A stretch of DNA of 64,000 nt from the NCBI GenBank assembly GCA_910576865.1, contig CAJTKE010000002.1:124001-188000 (forward strand). Direction: 5' to 3'. Below the pieces are notes generated by a model, which saw only the letters and a list, made by a program, of their open reading frames with translations, did not search any database and was not told the origin of the DNA. Shown in pieces: positions 49,921 through 58,284 of this stretch; position 1 is the stretch's first letter; each line of letters begins with the position of its first letter. The stretch is from an uncultured Oscillibacter sp. GTDB lineage: Bacteria > Bacillota > Clostridia > Oscillospirales > Oscillospiraceae. Position numbers and translations under genes: made by a program.

Positions 49921-51082
49921 CAATCAGATTCCCCAGCTGACCCTGGACCCCTCCGCCGCCGCGGCGCAGGAGGTTCCTTCGCTGACCCTGGAGCCCGCCG
50001 AGACTCCCGCCGCGCCGGAGCCCGCGAAGCCGGAGGTCAAGCCGGTGGAGCTGGACGACTCCATGCTCTCCGAGGCGGAGAAGAAGGCCGTGGAGGAGTT
50101 CTCCAAAAAGATCAACGTGATGGACTCCAACCTGATTCTCCAATATGGCGCGGCGGCCCAGAAGAACGTGGCGGGCTTCTCCGAGAGCGCCCTGGCCTCC
50201 GTGCGCACCAAGGACCTGGGGGAAGTGGGCAAATCCCTCTCCGAGCTGGTGGTGGAGCTGAAGGGCTTCGGCGAGGAGGAGGAGAAAAAGGGCCTCTTCG
50301 GCAAGTTCAAAAAGGCCGGGAACAAGCTGGAGGTCATGAAGGCCCAGTACTCCAAGGTTGAAAGCAACGTGGACAAGATCGTCCGGGAGCTGGAGCAGCA
50401 TCAGGTGACCCTGATGAAGGACGTGGCCATGTTCGACCAGATGTATGAGATGAACCTCAAGTACTATAAAGAGCTGACCATGTATATCCTGGCGGGGAAG
50501 AAGAAGCTGGCGGACGTCCGTGAAAACGAGCTCCCCGCCCTCCGGGCCAAGGCGGAGCAGACCGGGGCCCAGGAGGACGCCCAGCGCTACAACGATCTGG
50601 TCCAGATGTGCGAACGGTTCGAGAAGAAGCTCCACGACCTGGAGCTGACCCGCATGATCTCCATCCAGATGGGCCCCCAGACCCGGCTGCTCCAGAACAA
50701 CGACACGCTGATGGTGGAGAAAATCCAGTCTTCTCTGGTGAACACCATTCCGTTGTGGAAGAGCCAGATGGTCCTGGCCCTGGGCATGGAGCATGGCCGT
50801 CAGGCCACCGCCGCCCAGAGCGCGGTGACGGACATGACCAACGAGCTCCTGCAAAAGAACGCCGACATGCTGAAAATGGGCACCATCCAGACCGCCAGGG
50901 AGGCGGAGCGGAGCGTGGTGAGCATCGAGACTCTCCAGCACACGAACCAGCAGCTGATTTCCACCCTGGACGAGGTGCTGAACATCCAGCGGGAGGGCGC
51001 CCAGAAGCGGAAGGAGGCCGAGGTGGAGCTGGGCCGCATCGAGGGCGAGCTCCGGGCCAAGTTGATGGAGCTGCGCAAATGA
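49913..51082 (+). CDS. telA: TelA-like toxic anion resistance protein
   Basis: A 389-residue alpha-helical cytosolic protein. The TelA core is clear: VEEFSKKINVMDSNLILQYGAAAQKNVAGFSESAL, then FKKAGNKLEVMKAQYSKVESNVDKIVRELEQHQVTLMKDVAMFDQMYEMN and the C-terminal NDTLMVEKIQSSLVNTIPLWKSQMVLAL. An N-terminal 45 residues are Pro/Ala/Glu-rich and probably disordered. The family is linked to tellurite and cell-envelope stress tolerance. Fourth gene after xpaC; the start overlaps the small membrane ORF. Confidence 0.92.
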   Translation: MSDNQIPQLTLDPSAAAAQEVPSLTLEPAETPAAPEPAKPEVKPVELDDSMLSEAEKKAVEEFSKKINVMDSNLILQYGAAAQKNVAGFSESALASVRTKDLGEVGKSLSELVVELKGFGEEEEKKGLFGKFKKAGNKLEVMKAQYSKVESNVDKIVRELEQHQVTLMKDVAMFDQMYEMNLKYYKELTMYILAGKKKLADVRENELPALRAKAEQTGAQEDAQRYNDLVQMCERFEKKLHDLELTRMISIQMGPQTRLLQNNDTLMVEKIQSSLVNTIPLWKSQMVLALGMEHGRQATAAQSAVTDMTNELLQKNADMLKMGTIQTAREAERSVVSIETLQHTNQQLISTLDEVLNIQREGAQKRKEAEVELGRIEGELRAKLMELRK

Positions 51083-51083
51083 A

Positions 51084-51332
51084 TCACCGGAGCTCCCGGG
51101 CGATGGAGAAGGCGGCCAGGAACATGGCCTCCAGCTCCAGGGAACGGCTGTCCTCCCAGGCCTCCTGACAGCGCTCCAGGGAGGCCATGCGCTCCCCGGA
51201 AAGGCCCTCCTTCAGCGCGGCCAGGTGCTTGGCTTCCAGGGACTTCGAGAGCTCGTAAGCCTCGTGGTCCAAATAGCGGGGGACGCGCTCGTTACAGGTG
51301 AAGTCCATTAACAGCTGCATGAGGCTGGTCAT
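51084..51332 (-). CDS. DUF6809-like helical protein, XRE-controlled
   Basis: An 82-residue all-helical protein (LEAKHLAALKEGLSGERMASLERCQEAWEDSRSLELEAMFLAAFSIARELR). The arrangement, a short N-terminus then two helices ending in a F-x-x-A-F-S-I-A segment, resembles DUF6809 proteins of Clostridia, but I am unsure. No membrane segment. GGAGGGA precedes the start. A consensus promoter sits in the shared region with the divergent XRE gene, overlapping a palindrome. Confidence 0.7.
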   Translation of the reverse strand: MTSLMQLLMDFTCNERVPRYLDHEAYELSKSLEAKHLAALKEGLSGERMASLERCQEAWEDSRSLELEAMFLAAFSIARELR

Positions 51333-51344
51333 GGGAATCCCTCC

Positions 51345-51393
51345 TTGCGGTTTACTTTTTGTTCATTATAATACTAACTATAGTTAATGTCAA
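51345..51393. promoter_or_regulatory. Divergent promoters with palindromic operator
   Basis: Minus strand: TTGACA (51388-51393), 17-bp spacer, TATAAT (51365-51370). Plus strand: TTGCGG (51345-51350), 16-bp spacer, TATAAT (51367-51372). The perfect palindrome TAACTATAGTTA (51375-51386) lies in the minus-strand spacer and just past the plus-strand -10, the likely binding site of the XRE protein. Confidence 0.72.
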
Positions 51394-51403
51394 GGGGGGA
51401 ATT

Positions 51404-51640
51404 ATGCCCAATTTTTCAGAACGGCTGAAAGCGCTTCGGAAGGAGCGGCGATTATATCAGCGGGAGTTGGCGGAACTGCTTGCGATTTCTGTCCGGGGGT
51501 ACCAGTGCTACGAAACTGGGGAACATGAACCGGGTGTGAAAAAGCTGATTGCCTTGGCCGACTACTACAACGTATCCATCGACTATCTGGTGGGCCGGAC
51601 GGACGCGCCGGACTTCCAGCCGGTCCGGACAGAGGAATGA
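51404..51640 (+). CDS. XRE family transcriptional regulator
   Basis: A 78-residue protein that is almost entirely a Cro/C1 helix-turn-helix: FSERLKALRKERRLYQRELAELLAISVRGYQCYETGEHEPG, then LIALADYYNVSIDYLVGRTD, typical of phage-type and SOS-type small repressors. The ATG at 51404 follows AGGGGGGAA; upstream in-frame codons lie in the promoter. Likely autoregulated through the adjacent palindrome. The TPM gene starts 4 bp after its stop. Confidence 0.88.
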   Translation: MPNFSERLKALRKERRLYQRELAELLAISVRGYQCYETGEHEPGVKKLIALADYYNVSIDYLVGRTDAPDFQPVRTEE

Positions 51641-51644
51641 GCCT

Positions 51645-52709
51645 ATGAAATTTTTCCAAAAGCGCTCCGTGGCGGCGGTTGTCATGGTCCTGGCCATTTT
51701 GACCGGCCTCATGCTGGGGCAGGCGCGGAAGCCCTCCGCCCCCGCGCCGGAGCCGGGCGGTCCGCCCTTTGACGAGAGTCTGTCCACCGCCGCCTTTGAG
51801 CAATACATCCTGGACCGGGCGGGCATCCTCTCCGGGAAGACGGAGAAGCGCCTGAGCCTCTACAACGCCAACTGGGACCAGCTGGGGCGCAGCATCCTGG
51901 CGGTGGTGACGCTGGCGGAGGACCCGGGAGATCTGGAGAGCGCCGCCTGGGACTGGGCCGGCGAGATGCAGCTGACGGAGGACGACGCCATCCTGGTGAT
52001 GAGCCTTGGGGCCCAGGACTGCTGTCTCCTCTCCAGCGGCAGGTTCTACGACCGCTTTGACGGCCGGGAGGTCAGTTTCCTCAACAGCTATCTCTACGCG
52101 GGCTTCACGGCGGGAGACTACGACGAGGCCGTCCTGAACCTGTTTGTCCATATCCACGGCCTCTTCGCCGGTGAGGCGGCGAGTCCCGCCGGCGGGGCGT
52201 ATGTCCCGCTGACGAACCTGATTCCTCTTGCGGTCCTGCTGGTGATTCTCCTGGTGGTGCTGAGCGGCGTGGACCGGATGCGCTACAACACGTGGTATGG
52301 CCGCTATGGCGGGATGCCCGCGCCGCCGGTGGTCTTCCGGCCCATCATCTTCTGGCGCGGGCCCGGCTGGTATCAAAGACGCCCGCCCCGTCCGCCCAGA
52401 CCGCCCCGTCCCCCGAGAGGACCGGGCGGACCCTTCGACGGTCCCTTCGGTCCCGGCCCCGGCTCCTTCGGAGGCGGCGGCTTCGGCGGGGGCCGGACCG
52501 GCGGCGGCACCTTTGGCCGCGGCGGCGGCTTCGGCGGGACGCGCTCCGGCGGCGGTTCCTTCGGGGGAGGACGAGGAGGCGGCTTCGGCGGAGGCCGGAC
52601 CGGCGGCGGTTCCTTCGGCGGAGGCCGGGGGGGCGGCTTTGGCGGAGGGCGCTCCGGCGGCGGCTCCTTCGGGGGCGGCCGCGGCGGCGGCTTCGGCGGA
52701 AGGCGCTGA
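51645..52709 (+). CDS. TPM-domain membrane protein with Gly/Arg-rich repeat tail
   Basis: A 354-residue protein: N-terminal signal or anchor (VAAVVMVLAILTGLMLG), a TPM (YgcG-type) domain (YILDRAGILSGKTEKRL, SILAVVTLAEDPGDLE, DDAILVMSLGAQDCCLLSSGRFY), a membrane helix (LIPLAVLLVILLVVLSGVD), a Pro/Arg-rich stretch, then three near-identical 18-residue Gly-rich repeats ending at the C-terminus (GGGSFGGGRGGGFGGGR type). TPM proteins are implicated in membrane-protein or photosystem repair in other organisms; the role here is unknown. The tail lies on the opposite side of the helix from the TPM domain, probably in the cytoplasm. Confidence 0.82.
   Translation: MKFFQKRSVAAVVMVLAILTGLMLGQARKPSAPAPEPGGPPFDESLSTAAFEQYILDRAGILSGKTEKRLSLYNANWDQLGRSILAVVTLAEDPGDLESAAWDWAGEMQLTEDDAILVMSLGAQDCCLLSSGRFYDRFDGREVSFLNSYLYAGFTAGDYDEAVLNLFVHIHGLFAGEAASPAGGAYVPLTNLIPLAVLLVILLVVLSGVDRMRYNTWYGRYGGMPAPPVVFRPIIFWRGPGWYQRRPPRPPRPPRPPRGPGGPFDGPFGPGPGSFGGGGFGGGRTGGGTFGRGGGFGGTRSGGGSFGGGRGGGFGGGRTGGGSFGGGRGGGFGGGRSGGGSFGGGRGGGFGGRR
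52542..52706 (+). repeat. 54-bp tandem coding repeats (3 copies) in the TPM gene
   Basis: Three consecutive units encode Ser/Thr-Gly-Gly-Gly-Ser-Phe then Gly3-Arg-Gly3-Phe-Gly3-Arg. The DNA copies differ at third positions, so they are not a recent perfect duplication. Confidence 0.75.
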
Positions 52710-52723
52710 AGGGAAAGAAAAAC

Positions 52724-52765
52724 GGCCCCCGGCGTGTTGGGTACGCCGGGGGCCCTTGTGTTTTT
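52724..52765 (+). terminator. Terminator after the TPM gene
   Basis: A perfect 12-bp GC-rich stem (52724-52735 with 52743-52754), then CTTGTGTTTTT. Confidence 0.88.
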
Positions 52766-52777
52766 AAATAGCACAGA

Positions 52778-52867
52778 CTGCGTTGCCGTCGCTTCGGCCC
52801 GGATGACTGCCGGGCTATAGAGCGCGCTAAAGTTCTTTTGCTAACTTTTCTTTCAAGAAAAGTTAGT
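52778..52867 (-). repeat. Dispersed intergenic repeat, copy A (overlaps the degV stop codon)
   Basis: Read on the minus strand this 90-bp element begins ACTAACTTTTCTT, forms a 12-bp hairpin, continues AGCAAAAGAACTTTAGC, has a second GCCCGG/CCGGGC hairpin and ends GCGACGGCAACGCAG. A homologue lies at 61792-61882. The degV TAA (52863-52865) is in the first hairpin arm. Confidence 0.85.
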
Positions 52868-53729
52868 CCAGTACCTGCACCGCCGCGCCCAGGACGCCGT
52901 CGCCGATGTAGACGCTGAGGGTCCCGTCGATCTCGCCGTCCCAGAGGTGGTCATAGTCCGGCAGGGCGGCGGTGAGCTTCTGCCGTACTGTCTCCATCTC
53001 GGCGGCGGCTCCGCCGTTGGCCACGGCCAGATTGTACTTCCTGTGCCCGCCGCAGCGGTCCACGGTCATGGCCACCAGCTTGTCGATGACCTGATTCCGG
53101 CCCCGGACCTTGGCGATGGACTGGAGCTGCCCGTCGGGGGCAAAGGTGATGATGGGCTTGATCTGGAGCAGGGTCCCCGCCGTGGCGGTGACCTTGCCGA
53201 TGCGCCCGCCCTTCATCAGGTACTCCAGGGTGTCCACGGAGAAGAAGGGGAAGGTGCCCGCGATGAGCTGAGGGGCCCGGCGCTCCACCAGAGTCTCCCA
53301 GTCCATGCCGCCGCGGATGTCCTCCGCCAGCTGGAGCACCGTCAGCCCCTGCCCCAGGGAGCCGCTGACGGAGTCGAAGACCCTGATGGGGAAGTTCTCC
53401 CCGCTCTCCTCGGCGATGAGGCGGACAAGATTGTAGGTGCCGGAGAGGCCGCTGGACAGCATGACGGCGATGACCCCGTCATAGCCCGCGTCCCGGATTT
53501 CCTCCAGCACGGAGCCCGCGGCCTCGGCGGAGGGCAGGGAGGTCTGGGGCAGCTCCCCGGCCTTGAGGCGGCGGTAGATGTCGGCGCTGTGGATGTCCAC
53601 ACCGTCGGAGTACTCCCCGTCGGCGCAGAGGATGCGCAGGGGGACGATGTAGATGTGGTTCTCCGCCGCCAGACGGGGGGACAGGTCCGCGCAGGAATCC
53701 GTCAGCAGCGCGATCTTTTGAGGGGCCAC
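52863..53729 (-). CDS. DegV family fatty-acid-binding protein
   Basis: A 288-residue DegV-fold protein that binds fatty acids, often as FakB-type partners of fatty acid kinase. The N-terminal QKIALLTDSCADLSP and the SSGLSGTYNLVRLIAEE, GRIGKVTATAGTLLQIKPII segments are diagnostic. I chose GTG at 53729, with GGAG 10 bases upstream and a start just before the first strand; an ATG at 53810 would add 27 residues with no ribosome site. Its stop codon lies within a dispersed repeat. Confidence 0.9.
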   Translation of the reverse strand: MAPQKIALLTDSCADLSPRLAAENHIYIVPLRILCADGEYSDGVDIHSADIYRRLKAGELPQTSLPSAEAAGSVLEEIRDAGYDGVIAVMLSSGLSGTYNLVRLIAEESGENFPIRVFDSVSGSLGQGLTVLQLAEDIRGGMDWETLVERRAPQLIAGTFPFFSVDTLEYLMKGGRIGKVTATAGTLLQIKPIITFAPDGQLQSIAKVRGRNQVIDKLVAMTVDRCGGHRKYNLAVANGGAAAEMETVRQKLTAALPDYDHLWDGEIDGTLSVYIGDGVLGAAVQVLD

Positions 53730-53906
53730 GTGTTCCCAACTCCTTTTTTCGACAGGGCCCGCCGCCTCCGGAAGAGGGGCGGACGGACCTTCTGGCTTGT
53801 CAGAAATCATTGTGACTATTATCCCACAAACCGGCGGAAACTGCAAGAGCGATTTACGGACTTTTCCAGCCGGGGGAAAAATATAGGGAAATCAAGAGAT
53901 TTTCCC

Positions 53907-53935
53907 TTTACCTGCCGGGAGTTCTCTGCTATAAT
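53907..53935 (+). promoter_or_regulatory. Promoter of recJ and downstream genes
   Basis: TTTACC (53907-53912), 17-bp spacer, TATAAT (53930-53935), 52 bp upstream of the recJ start. Confidence 0.65.
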
Positions 53936-53987
53936 ATACAAGTTACATTCTGCCCTGACGCCGGAGCGGGAAGGAGGGCGCTTTTTT

Positions 53988-56069
53988 GTGAAGTATCGGA
54001 AGTGGAACATCGGCGCCCCCGGGGACGCCGGCGTGGCGGCGCTGCGGGAGGCGGGCTATCCCTACCTCATGGCCCTGGTGTTGGCGGCCCGGGGCATCGC
54101 CTCCCCGGAGGCGGCGGCGGAGTTTCTGTACCGGGACCGGAAGCTGACCCTGTCTCCCATGCTCATGCGGGACATGGACAAGGCCGTGGCCCGGATTCAA
54201 AGGGCCGTCGCGGAGGGGGAGACCATCGCCGTCTTCGGGGACTACGACGTGGACGGCATCACCTCCACCGTGCTGCTGATGGACTATCTGAAAAGCTGCG
54301 GGGCCAGGTGCCTGCGCCATATCCCCCGGCGGATCGAGGACGGCTACGGCCTGTCCAAGCCCGCCATCCAGGGCCTCCGGGACCAGGGGGCCACGCTGAT
54401 GATCACCGTGGACTGCGGCATCACCGGGAACGAGGAGGTGGATTTCGCCAATTCCCTGGGCCTGGACGTGGTGGTGACGGACCACCACGAGTGCAAGGAG
54501 TCCCTGCCCCGGGCTGTGGCCGTGGTGGACCCCCACCGGCCCGACTGCCCCTATCCCTTCAAGTTCCTGGCGGGCTGCGGCGTGGCGCTGAAGCTGGTGC
54601 TGGCCCTGGGGGGCGAGAGCCGGGAGGACGCCCTCTTCGCCCGGTACTGCACCCTGGCCGCCATCGGCACCGTGGCCGACGTGATGCGCATGGAGGGGGA
54701 GAACCGGGCCATCGTCTCCTGCGGGCTGGAGGCCCTGCCCCACACGGACTTCGTGGGCATCCACGCCCTCCTCCGGGAGGCGGGGCTGGAGGGCAAGCCC
54801 GTCACCTCCATCCAGATCGGCTTCGTCCTCTCCCCCCGGATCAACGCCGCCGGGCGCATGGGGGCGGCGGACCTGGCGGCGGACCTGCTGGAGACCAGCG
54901 ACCCCGCCCGGGCGGAGGAGCTGGCCCGGGCCCTGTGCGAGCTGAACCGGGAGCGTCAGGCCGTGGAGCAGGCCATCTGCGCCGACGCGGTGGAGCAGAT
55001 CCAGGCCCTCCGCCAGGAGGAGCGCAGCGCCCTGGTCCTCTCCAGCGAGGAGTGGCACCAAGGGGTGGTGGGCATCGTCGCCTCCCGCCTCAGCGAGAAA
55101 TACTCCTGCCCCAGCTTCATGATCCACCTGAAGGACGGCACGGGCCGGGGCTCCTGCCGGTCCTACGGGGGCTTCAACCTCTTCACGGCCCTGGAGTCCT
55201 GCGCCGACCTGCTGGACGGCTTCGGCGGGCACGAGCTGGCGGCGGGCTTCACCATCCCGGAGGAGAACATCACCGCCTTCCGGGCCCGGATGAACCGCTA
55301 TGTCCGCTCCGCCACCGGGGGAGAGCCTCCGGTGAGCTGCCTGGACGTGGACGCCGCCGTGGCCTCTCCCGCCGAGCTCACCCTGGAGCAGGCGGAGCAG
55401 CTGGAGCTGCTGGAGCCCTATGGCGCGGGGAACCCCCGGCCGGTCTTCGCCCTGCTGGGGGCCACGGCGGAGGCCGTGCAGCCCGTGGGGCAGGGGAAGC
55501 ACCTGAAGCTCCGCCTCAGCAAGGGCGTCAGCCGCTTTGATGCCATCTTCTTCTCCGTCACGGCGGAGGAGTGCGGCATCGTCCCCGGCAGCCGGGTGGA
55601 CGCCGCCTTCTACCTCCAGGCCAACACCTTCCGGGGGAACACGACTCTGCAATTGCAGCTGGTGGACGTGCGGCCCTCCCTGCTGCCCAGCCGGAACGAG
55701 GCGGAGGCCCTGGCCCTGGTTCGCCGGCTGACGGAGGAAAACGGCCCCGTCTCCCCCCAGGAGGCCCTGCGCCTCCGGGCCTCCCGGAACCAGTACGCCG
55801 CCTGCTGGGTGGCCCTGGAGAAGCGCCTCCGCCAGGGGAAGGCGGAGGAGGACCGCCTGCCCTATCTCCGCCGCCTGGCGGCCCGGATGGGGGGAAGCGA
55901 GAGCTTCCTCCGCGCCGCCCTGGCCCTGGAGGTGTTCCGGGAGCGGGGGCTCATCTCCCTCAGCCGGCAGGGGGACCGGCTGACCCTGAGCCTGATCCCC
56001 ATCCAGGGGAAGGTGGATCTGACCGCCTGTCCCTATCTTCTCCGCCTGCAGGAAAAGGAGGCGACCTGA
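53988..56069 (+). CDS. recJ: Single-stranded-DNA-specific exonuclease RecJ
   Basis: A 693-residue DHH/DHHA1 5'-3' exonuclease. Metal motifs: FGDYDVDG (Asp85, Asp87), the DHH at 165-167 (VVVTDHHECKE) and, in DHHA1, GRGSCRSYGGFNLFTAL with GGHELAAGF; an OB-fold follows, and about 130 C-terminal residues extend the core as in other Firmicute RecJ. Starts with GTG, 10 bases after AAGGAGGG; the frame stays open upstream but runs antisense to degV. It acts in recombination and repair. relA follows after 1 bp. Confidence 0.94.
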   Translation: MKYRKWNIGAPGDAGVAALREAGYPYLMALVLAARGIASPEAAAEFLYRDRKLTLSPMLMRDMDKAVARIQRAVAEGETIAVFGDYDVDGITSTVLLMDYLKSCGARCLRHIPRRIEDGYGLSKPAIQGLRDQGATLMITVDCGITGNEEVDFANSLGLDVVVTDHHECKESLPRAVAVVDPHRPDCPYPFKFLAGCGVALKLVLALGGESREDALFARYCTLAAIGTVADVMRMEGENRAIVSCGLEALPHTDFVGIHALLREAGLEGKPVTSIQIGFVLSPRINAAGRMGAADLAADLLETSDPARAEELARALCELNRERQAVEQAICADAVEQIQALRQEERSALVLSSEEWHQGVVGIVASRLSEKYSCPSFMIHLKDGTGRGSCRSYGGFNLFTALESCADLLDGFGGHELAAGFTIPEENITAFRARMNRYVRSATGGEPPVSCLDVDAAVASPAELTLEQAEQLELLEPYGAGNPRPVFALLGATAEAVQPVGQGKHLKLRLSKGVSRFDAIFFSVTAEECGIVPGSRVDAAFYLQANTFRGNTTLQLQLVDVRPSLLPSRNEAEALALVRRLTEENGPVSPQEALRLRASRNQYAACWVALEKRLRQGKAEEDRLPYLRRLAARMGGSESFLRAALALEVFRERGLISLSRQGDRLTLSLIPIQGKVDLTACPYLLRLQEKEAT

Positions 56070-56070
56070 G

Positions 56071-58263
56071 ATGACCGTACAGGAACAGTACGAGCTTTTG
56101 GAAAAGACCGTCCGCAGCTACAATCCCGCCGCCGACTTCGACCATATCCGCTCCGCCTTTGAGTACGCGGACCGCTGCCACGAGGGGCAGAAGCGCAAGA
56201 GCGGGGAACCCTATATCATCCATCCCCTGGCCGTGGCCCAGATCGTGGCGGAGGAGCTGAAGCTGGACTCCGAGTCCATCGAGGCCGCCCTGCTCCACGA
56301 CGTCATCGAGGACACCGAGGCCACCCATGAGGATGTGGCCCGGCTCTTCTCGCCCACCATCGCCGATCTGGTGGAGGGGGTCAGCAAGCTGACCCGCATC
56401 CAGTACGCCACCAAGGAAGACGAGCAGATGGAGAACCTGCGGAAGATGCTCATGGCCATGAGCAAGGACATCCGGGTCATCCTCATCAAGGTCTCCGACC
56501 GGCTTCACAACATGCGAACCATGGAGTATCAGTCCCCGGAGAAGCAGAAGCAGAAATCCCTGGAGACCATGGAGATTTACGCCCCCATCTCCCACCGCCT
56601 GGGCATGCAGCGCATCAAGTGGGAGCTGGAGGACCTGTCCCTCAAGTACCTGGACCCGGTGGGCTACCAGGAGATCATCACCCGGCTGGACGCCAAGAAG
56701 CCGGAGTACGACGCCTTCCTCCTCCGCACCCAGACCCAGATGGACGACCGGCTGACGGAGCTGGGTATCGGGCACATGGTCTACGGCCGCATCAAGCACC
56801 CCTATTCCATCTACCGGAAGATGTTCAGCCAGAACAAGTCCCTGGACGAGATCTTCGACCTCTTCGCCTTCCGGGTGCTGGTGGACTCCGTGGGAGACTG
56901 CTACAACGTCCTGGGCGTCATCCACGACATCTACAAGCCCATCCCGGGCCGGTTCAAGGACTATATCGGCACGGAGAAGCCCAACGGCTACCAGTCCCTC
57001 CACACCACCGTCATGGGCCCCGACGGCCTGCCCTTCGAGGTGCAGATCCGGACCTGGAAGATGCACGAAATCGCCGAGTACGGCGTGGCGGCCCACTGGA
57101 AGTACAAGCAGCACGGCCAGGGGGCGGGCACCGAGGGGAAGTACGAGTGGGTTCGCCGGCTTCTTGAGAACCAGGAGGGGGCCGACGCCGAGGAGTATAT
57201 CCACTCCCTGAAGGTCGACATGTTCGCCGACGAGGTCTTCGTCTTCACCCCCAACGGGGACGTGCAGAACCTCCCCGCCGGGGCCACGCCCATCGACTTC
57301 GCCTACGCCATCCACTCGGCGGTGGGAAACAGCATGGTGGGAGCCAAGGTCAACAACCGGATCGTCACCTTCGACCACGTCCTGAAAAACGGGGACATCG
57401 TGGAGATCATGACCTCCAAATCCGCCAAGGGCCCCAGCCGGGACTGGATGAAGATCGCCAAGTCCAGCGAGGCCCGGAGCAAGATCCGCCAGTGGTTCAA
57501 AAAGGAGAAAAAGGAGGAGAACATCGCCGGCGGCCGCTCCTCCTTCGAGCAGGAGCTGAAGCACGCGGGCCTCTCCATGAAGGACGTGACGGACCCGGAG
57601 AACCTGCCCCTGCTGCTGAAAAAGGTCACCTACGGCAGCCTGGAGGAGATGTACGCCGCCATCGGCTACGGCGGCTTCACCGCCCAGAAGGCCGTCAGCC
57701 GGATGAAGGGGGAGCTGCTGCGCATCTCCCGCCAGCATCAGGCGGAGGAGCTGACCCTCAAGCCCGAGGAGGCCCCCATCCCCGTGCCCCCCAGGCCCGT
57801 GAGCAAGAGCGAGCAGGGCATCATCGTGGAGGGTCTGGACAACTGTCTGGTGAAGTTCTCCCGCTGCTGCACCCCCGTGCCGGGGGACGAGATCATCGGC
57901 TTCATCACCCGGGGCTACGGTGTGTCCGTCCACCGGGCGGACTGTCCCAACGCCGCGCCGGAGCGCCGGGCGGGCCAGGAGGGCCGCTGGCTGAAGGTCA
58001 CCTGGGGCACCGACACCAACGAGAGCTACCCCACCACCATCGACGTGGTGTGCAAGGACCGGATGAACCTGATCCTGGACATCTCCACGGCCCTGTCCAG
58101 CACCAACACCTTCGTCTCCGGCCTGAACTCCCGGAGCACCGAGGACGGCTTCGCCGTCATCCGCCTGGAAATTCGTGTCCGGGACGGGGCCCAGATGAAG
58201 GCCATCATGAACAAGCTGAACCAGATTTCCGGGGTGCTGCAGGTCACGCGCCCCGCGGGATAA
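56071..58263 (+). CDS. relA: Bifunctional (p)ppGpp synthetase/hydrolase
   Basis: A 730-residue Rel protein. The HD hydrolase is intact (YIIHPLAVAQIVAE with His51, then LLHDVIEDTEATHED with His76-Asp77), so it can degrade (p)ppGpp. The synthetase region includes YGRIKHPYSIYRKM and EKPNGYQSLHTTV. Then TGS (DEVFVFTPNGDVQNLPAGATPIDFAYAIHS), a zinc-finger/RIS part (CCTPVPGDEIIGF) and a C-terminal ACT domain. It governs the stringent response. AAGGAGG lies inside the end of recJ. Confidence 0.96.
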   Translation: MTVQEQYELLEKTVRSYNPAADFDHIRSAFEYADRCHEGQKRKSGEPYIIHPLAVAQIVAEELKLDSESIEAALLHDVIEDTEATHEDVARLFSPTIADLVEGVSKLTRIQYATKEDEQMENLRKMLMAMSKDIRVILIKVSDRLHNMRTMEYQSPEKQKQKSLETMEIYAPISHRLGMQRIKWELEDLSLKYLDPVGYQEIITRLDAKKPEYDAFLLRTQTQMDDRLTELGIGHMVYGRIKHPYSIYRKMFSQNKSLDEIFDLFAFRVLVDSVGDCYNVLGVIHDIYKPIPGRFKDYIGTEKPNGYQSLHTTVMGPDGLPFEVQIRTWKMHEIAEYGVAAHWKYKQHGQGAGTEGKYEWVRRLLENQEGADAEEYIHSLKVDMFADEVFVFTPNGDVQNLPAGATPIDFAYAIHSAVGNSMVGAKVNNRIVTFDHVLKNGDIVEIMTSKSAKGPSRDWMKIAKSSEARSKIRQWFKKEKKEENIAGGRSSFEQELKHAGLSMKDVTDPENLPLLLKKVTYGSLEEMYAAIGYGGFTAQKAVSRMKGELLRISRQHQAEELTLKPEEAPIPVPPRPVSKSEQGIIVEGLDNCLVKFSRCCTPVPGDEIIGFITRGYGVSVHRADCPNAAPERRAGQEGRWLKVTWGTDTNESYPTTIDVVCKDRMNLILDISTALSSTNTFVSGLNSRSTEDGFAVIRLEIRVRDGAQMKAIMNKLNQISGVLQVTRPAG

Positions 58264-58284
58264 CATGGGAAGGAGGAATTGCCT

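Noticed and set aside
52542..52706. CRISPR-like repeat array
   Set aside because: The periodic 54-bp sequence is in frame, encodes Gly-rich repeats and has no spacer/repeat structure.
52947..53987. 347-codon N-terminal extension in frame with recJ
   Set aside because: This part is antisense to degV and crosses the recJ promoter. A GTG at 53988 with an AAGGAGGG site starts exactly where RecJ homology begins.
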